Assembly (NCBI RefSeq): GCF_000499385.1
Contig: NW_013651672.1
Span: 5,062-25,346, forward strand
Origin: Eimeria necatrix
Taxonomy: Eukaryota > Apicomplexa > Conoidasida > Eucoccidiorida > Eimeriidae
DNA: 20,285 bases
Reading direction: 5' to 3'
The position numbers and the translations under genes were made by a program. Shown piece by piece: positions 19,231-20,285 of the stretch. How positions within the stretch are numbered: position 1 is the first letter of the stretch; each line of letters starts with the position of its first letter. The notes below the pieces were generated by a model. The model saw nothing but the letters and a program-made list of their open reading frames with translations. It did no database searches and was not told where the DNA came from.

Positions 19231-19438
19231 TTTCGAGCCTTTTCTGAACAGCGCATGTTCCATCCAGCCAGTAAGAAAAACAATATTGGCCATGAGCCTA
19301 ATTATCCAGGAGTGCCTTAGAACTTACAAGAATTCTTGTGATTTAGCATTTTCTCTCACGTGGAGGAAATGTTCAGCTACGCAGTGGAAGAAGTCCATCG
19401 ATTTGCGACAGCGTATGCCATTTTATCAAGACTCGTAG
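19124..19438 (+). CDS. Putative small secreted Cys-containing protein
   Basis: An ATG frame of 104 residues. Residues 1-15 are hydrophobic (MVIIVLVLHLGAHCA), a plausible signal peptide with cleavage after the Ala/Ser at 15-16, and six cysteines lie in the presumed mature part, beginning CVYAC. No transmembrane segment or family domain is recognised. The frame also extends upstream to 19085, but the ATG at 19124 puts the hydrophobic stretch at the N terminus. The duplicated segment at 20203-20285 has a comparable hydrophobic stretch followed by QCAYESRC, suggesting a family, though the ATG is not conserved there. The TATA-like module at 18309 is upstream. It could be a single exon of a longer gene or a chance frame; function unknown. 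Confidence 0.38.
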   Translation: MVIIVLVLHLGAHCASDKISVCVYACESSNTRLSNAFEPFLNSACSIQPVRKTILAMSLIIQECLRTYKNSCDLAFSLTWRKCSATQWKKSIDLRQRMPFYQDS

Positions 19439-19518
19439 TTTAACTATGACTGCAATGGCATCGATTCTGCAGGGAGTAGGCGACGGTTCTTGGGAGTTTT
19501 TCGAATACTATTCATAGA

Positions 19519-19680
19519 ATGAGTACGCCGCGCTATTCGGCTCTCAGCATTTCACTTTTCATTCAACTTCCGTATGATGTGATTTTCACTATTCCATTGG
19601 ACTTCAATTTTGGCTGCCTCGTGCTGCTTTGGACATCATCGATCGATCCTACAAACTGCTTTCTCAATGCAGGATGGTAG
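19519..19680 (+). CDS. Short coding-like frame
   Basis: A 53-residue ATG frame with coding-like codon use and a hydrophobic middle (IFTIPLDFNFGCLVLLW, about residues 24-40) that could span a membrane. It follows the frame at 19124-19438 by 80 nt and overlaps the next frame by a few bases (ATG at 19674). All three could be exons or remnants of one gene. No homologue is recognised. Confidence 0.2.
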   Translation: MSTPRYSALSISLFIQLPYDVIFTIPLDFNFGCLVLLWTSSIDPTNCFLNAGW

Positions 19681-19838
19681 CAGAACTCTCCACCCGTCAT
19701 TCTAACACGCTTTGCAGGAACGCATCTTCTGGCATTTCGTTCTTTTGTGGCTTGCTCCCACAGCGCAACGCCGCAGGGCTTCAGGACTCGACGCGTGCTG
19801 CGCTGCCTTCGCGAAAATCGGCAAACAAAAGCGGGTAG
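19674..19838 (+). CDS. Short coding-like frame, possible 3' exon
   Basis: A 54-residue frame ending TAG, open upstream to 19629, C/G-ending at many third positions and locally less G/T-rich than its surroundings. CTTTGCAG at about 19711-19718 inside it is a possible acceptor. Residues from RNASSG onward align loosely with RISNGEILF onward in the 17208-17538 frame, with similar spacing of Phe, Asn and Asp-Ser. If real, both would be 3' exons of related genes about 2.3 kb apart. A longer minus frame (19563-19895) overlaps but lacks motifs. Confidence 0.22.
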   Translation: MVAELSTRHSNTLCRNASSGISFFCGLLPQRNAAGLQDSTRAALPSRKSANKSG

Positions 19839-19876
19839 AACGTGAGCAAGTGACACATGCTGCATTGTTGCGCTGC

Positions 19877-20285
19877 AGCCTGTATGTATAGGCATTGCGC
19901 AGTCTCCTTTTTTACAGTAAAGTAGATTTGTAGAGCCCCATGCGCCCCGCCGCGTTTCAGTCCATGACTTTCGCCATCCTCACCGTGATTCCGAAGCTCA
20001 ACATCTGAAGCCACACTGCAGACGATTCAGTGGGCCAAATGCTTGGTGGAGATATCGCTGTTTGTCTTTGTTGGCGACGCCTTCTTATGCTCATTCGACA
20101 CAAATGGCGATTTCATTTTGAGATGTCCCTGCTGCTTCGAATTCGTCTCACAAGCATCGTACTGAAATGCCCTAAGCTCTGTTGGAAGGGTTGCTCGGCT
20201 TGGATAGCTCTGCTAGTCGAGTTGTTGAATGTGCAGGACGCTGCGTATAGTGCACAGTGCGCTTACGAGAGTCGCTGTGTACCTT
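19877..20285 (+). repeat. Right-flank duplication, copy 2 (cut by window end)
   Basis: This is the partner of 18822-19230, aligned through the three anchors at offsets 1053-1065. It continues past the window. Confidence 0.55.
20039..20285 (+). CDS. Open frame running off the window, Cys-containing
   Basis: After a TGA at 20006-20008, the frame with ATG at 20039 stays open for 82 codons to the window edge. A later in-frame ATG at 20123 is followed by SLLLRIRLTSIVL. Near the end, a hydrophobic segment (AWIALLVELLNVQ) precedes SAQCAYESRC, which lines up with the signal-like segment and CVYACESS of the 19124 frame in the duplicated copy. The N-terminal part is Arg-rich and less convincing, so the real start or an exon boundary may lie further in. 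No family is recognised. Confidence 0.28.
   Translation, partial: MLGGDIAVCLCWRRLLMLIRHKWRFHFEMSLLLRIRLTSIVLKCPKLCWKGCSAWIALLVELLNVQDAAYSAQCAYESRCVP

Overview
The window looks like eukaryotic nuclear DNA. No reading frame has bacterial gene density, coding-like frames are short and scattered, and conserved TATA boxes, GT...AG splice-like signals and AATAAA signals are visible. The palindrome TGCATGCA recurs in the repeats, and base composition is mid-range and G/T-rich on the + strand. These traits would fit a coccidian apicomplexan such as a Toxoplasma or Eimeria relative, but that is inference. No gene product here could be recognised by family.

Layout. Positions 1-2789 hold no confident gene. 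Positions about 2790-14300 are a degenerate head-to-tail array of about eleven units, all on the + strand. A complete unit is about 1.29 kb. Each intact unit starts with CCGCGG plus a TATA box, then about 70 nt later a GTAYGT 5' splice-like site. A 203-211 nt intron-like stretch follows, ending in a pyrimidine tract plus YAG, then a short exon-like block, a second intron-like stretch of about 101 nt in the best units, and a long body with TGCATGC. Bodies come in two subfamilies: 'B' in units 1, 3 and 5, and 'A' in units 4, 7, 8 and 9. Several units are chimeric or internally deleted. Frames in the bodies are not conserved between copies, so the array reads as a tandem set of promoter-bearing, possibly spliced non-coding or pseudogene units.

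Two anomalies interrupt the array. At 3976-4300 the body of unit 2 is replaced by a 142-nt-arm inverted repeat. In each arm, nt 18-43 are the base-by-base complement, without reversal, of what the palindrome requires. Recombination and replication errors do not make this pattern. At 10076-10175 a 100-N gap is flanked by two exact 699-bp copies, almost certainly an unmerged contig overlap.

Positions about 14300-16740 show no supported gene. From 16.7 kb to the end there is a sparse region with several coding-like + strand frames: 17208-17538, ending at a polyadenylation signal; 19124-19438, a short putative secreted Cys-containing protein; 19519-19838; and an open frame running off the end at 20039-20285. 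Part of this region is duplicated at an offset of about 1054 nt. A diverged copy of the array's TATA-to-donor module lies at 18309-18388, which hints that the array and the flanking candidate genes share an origin.
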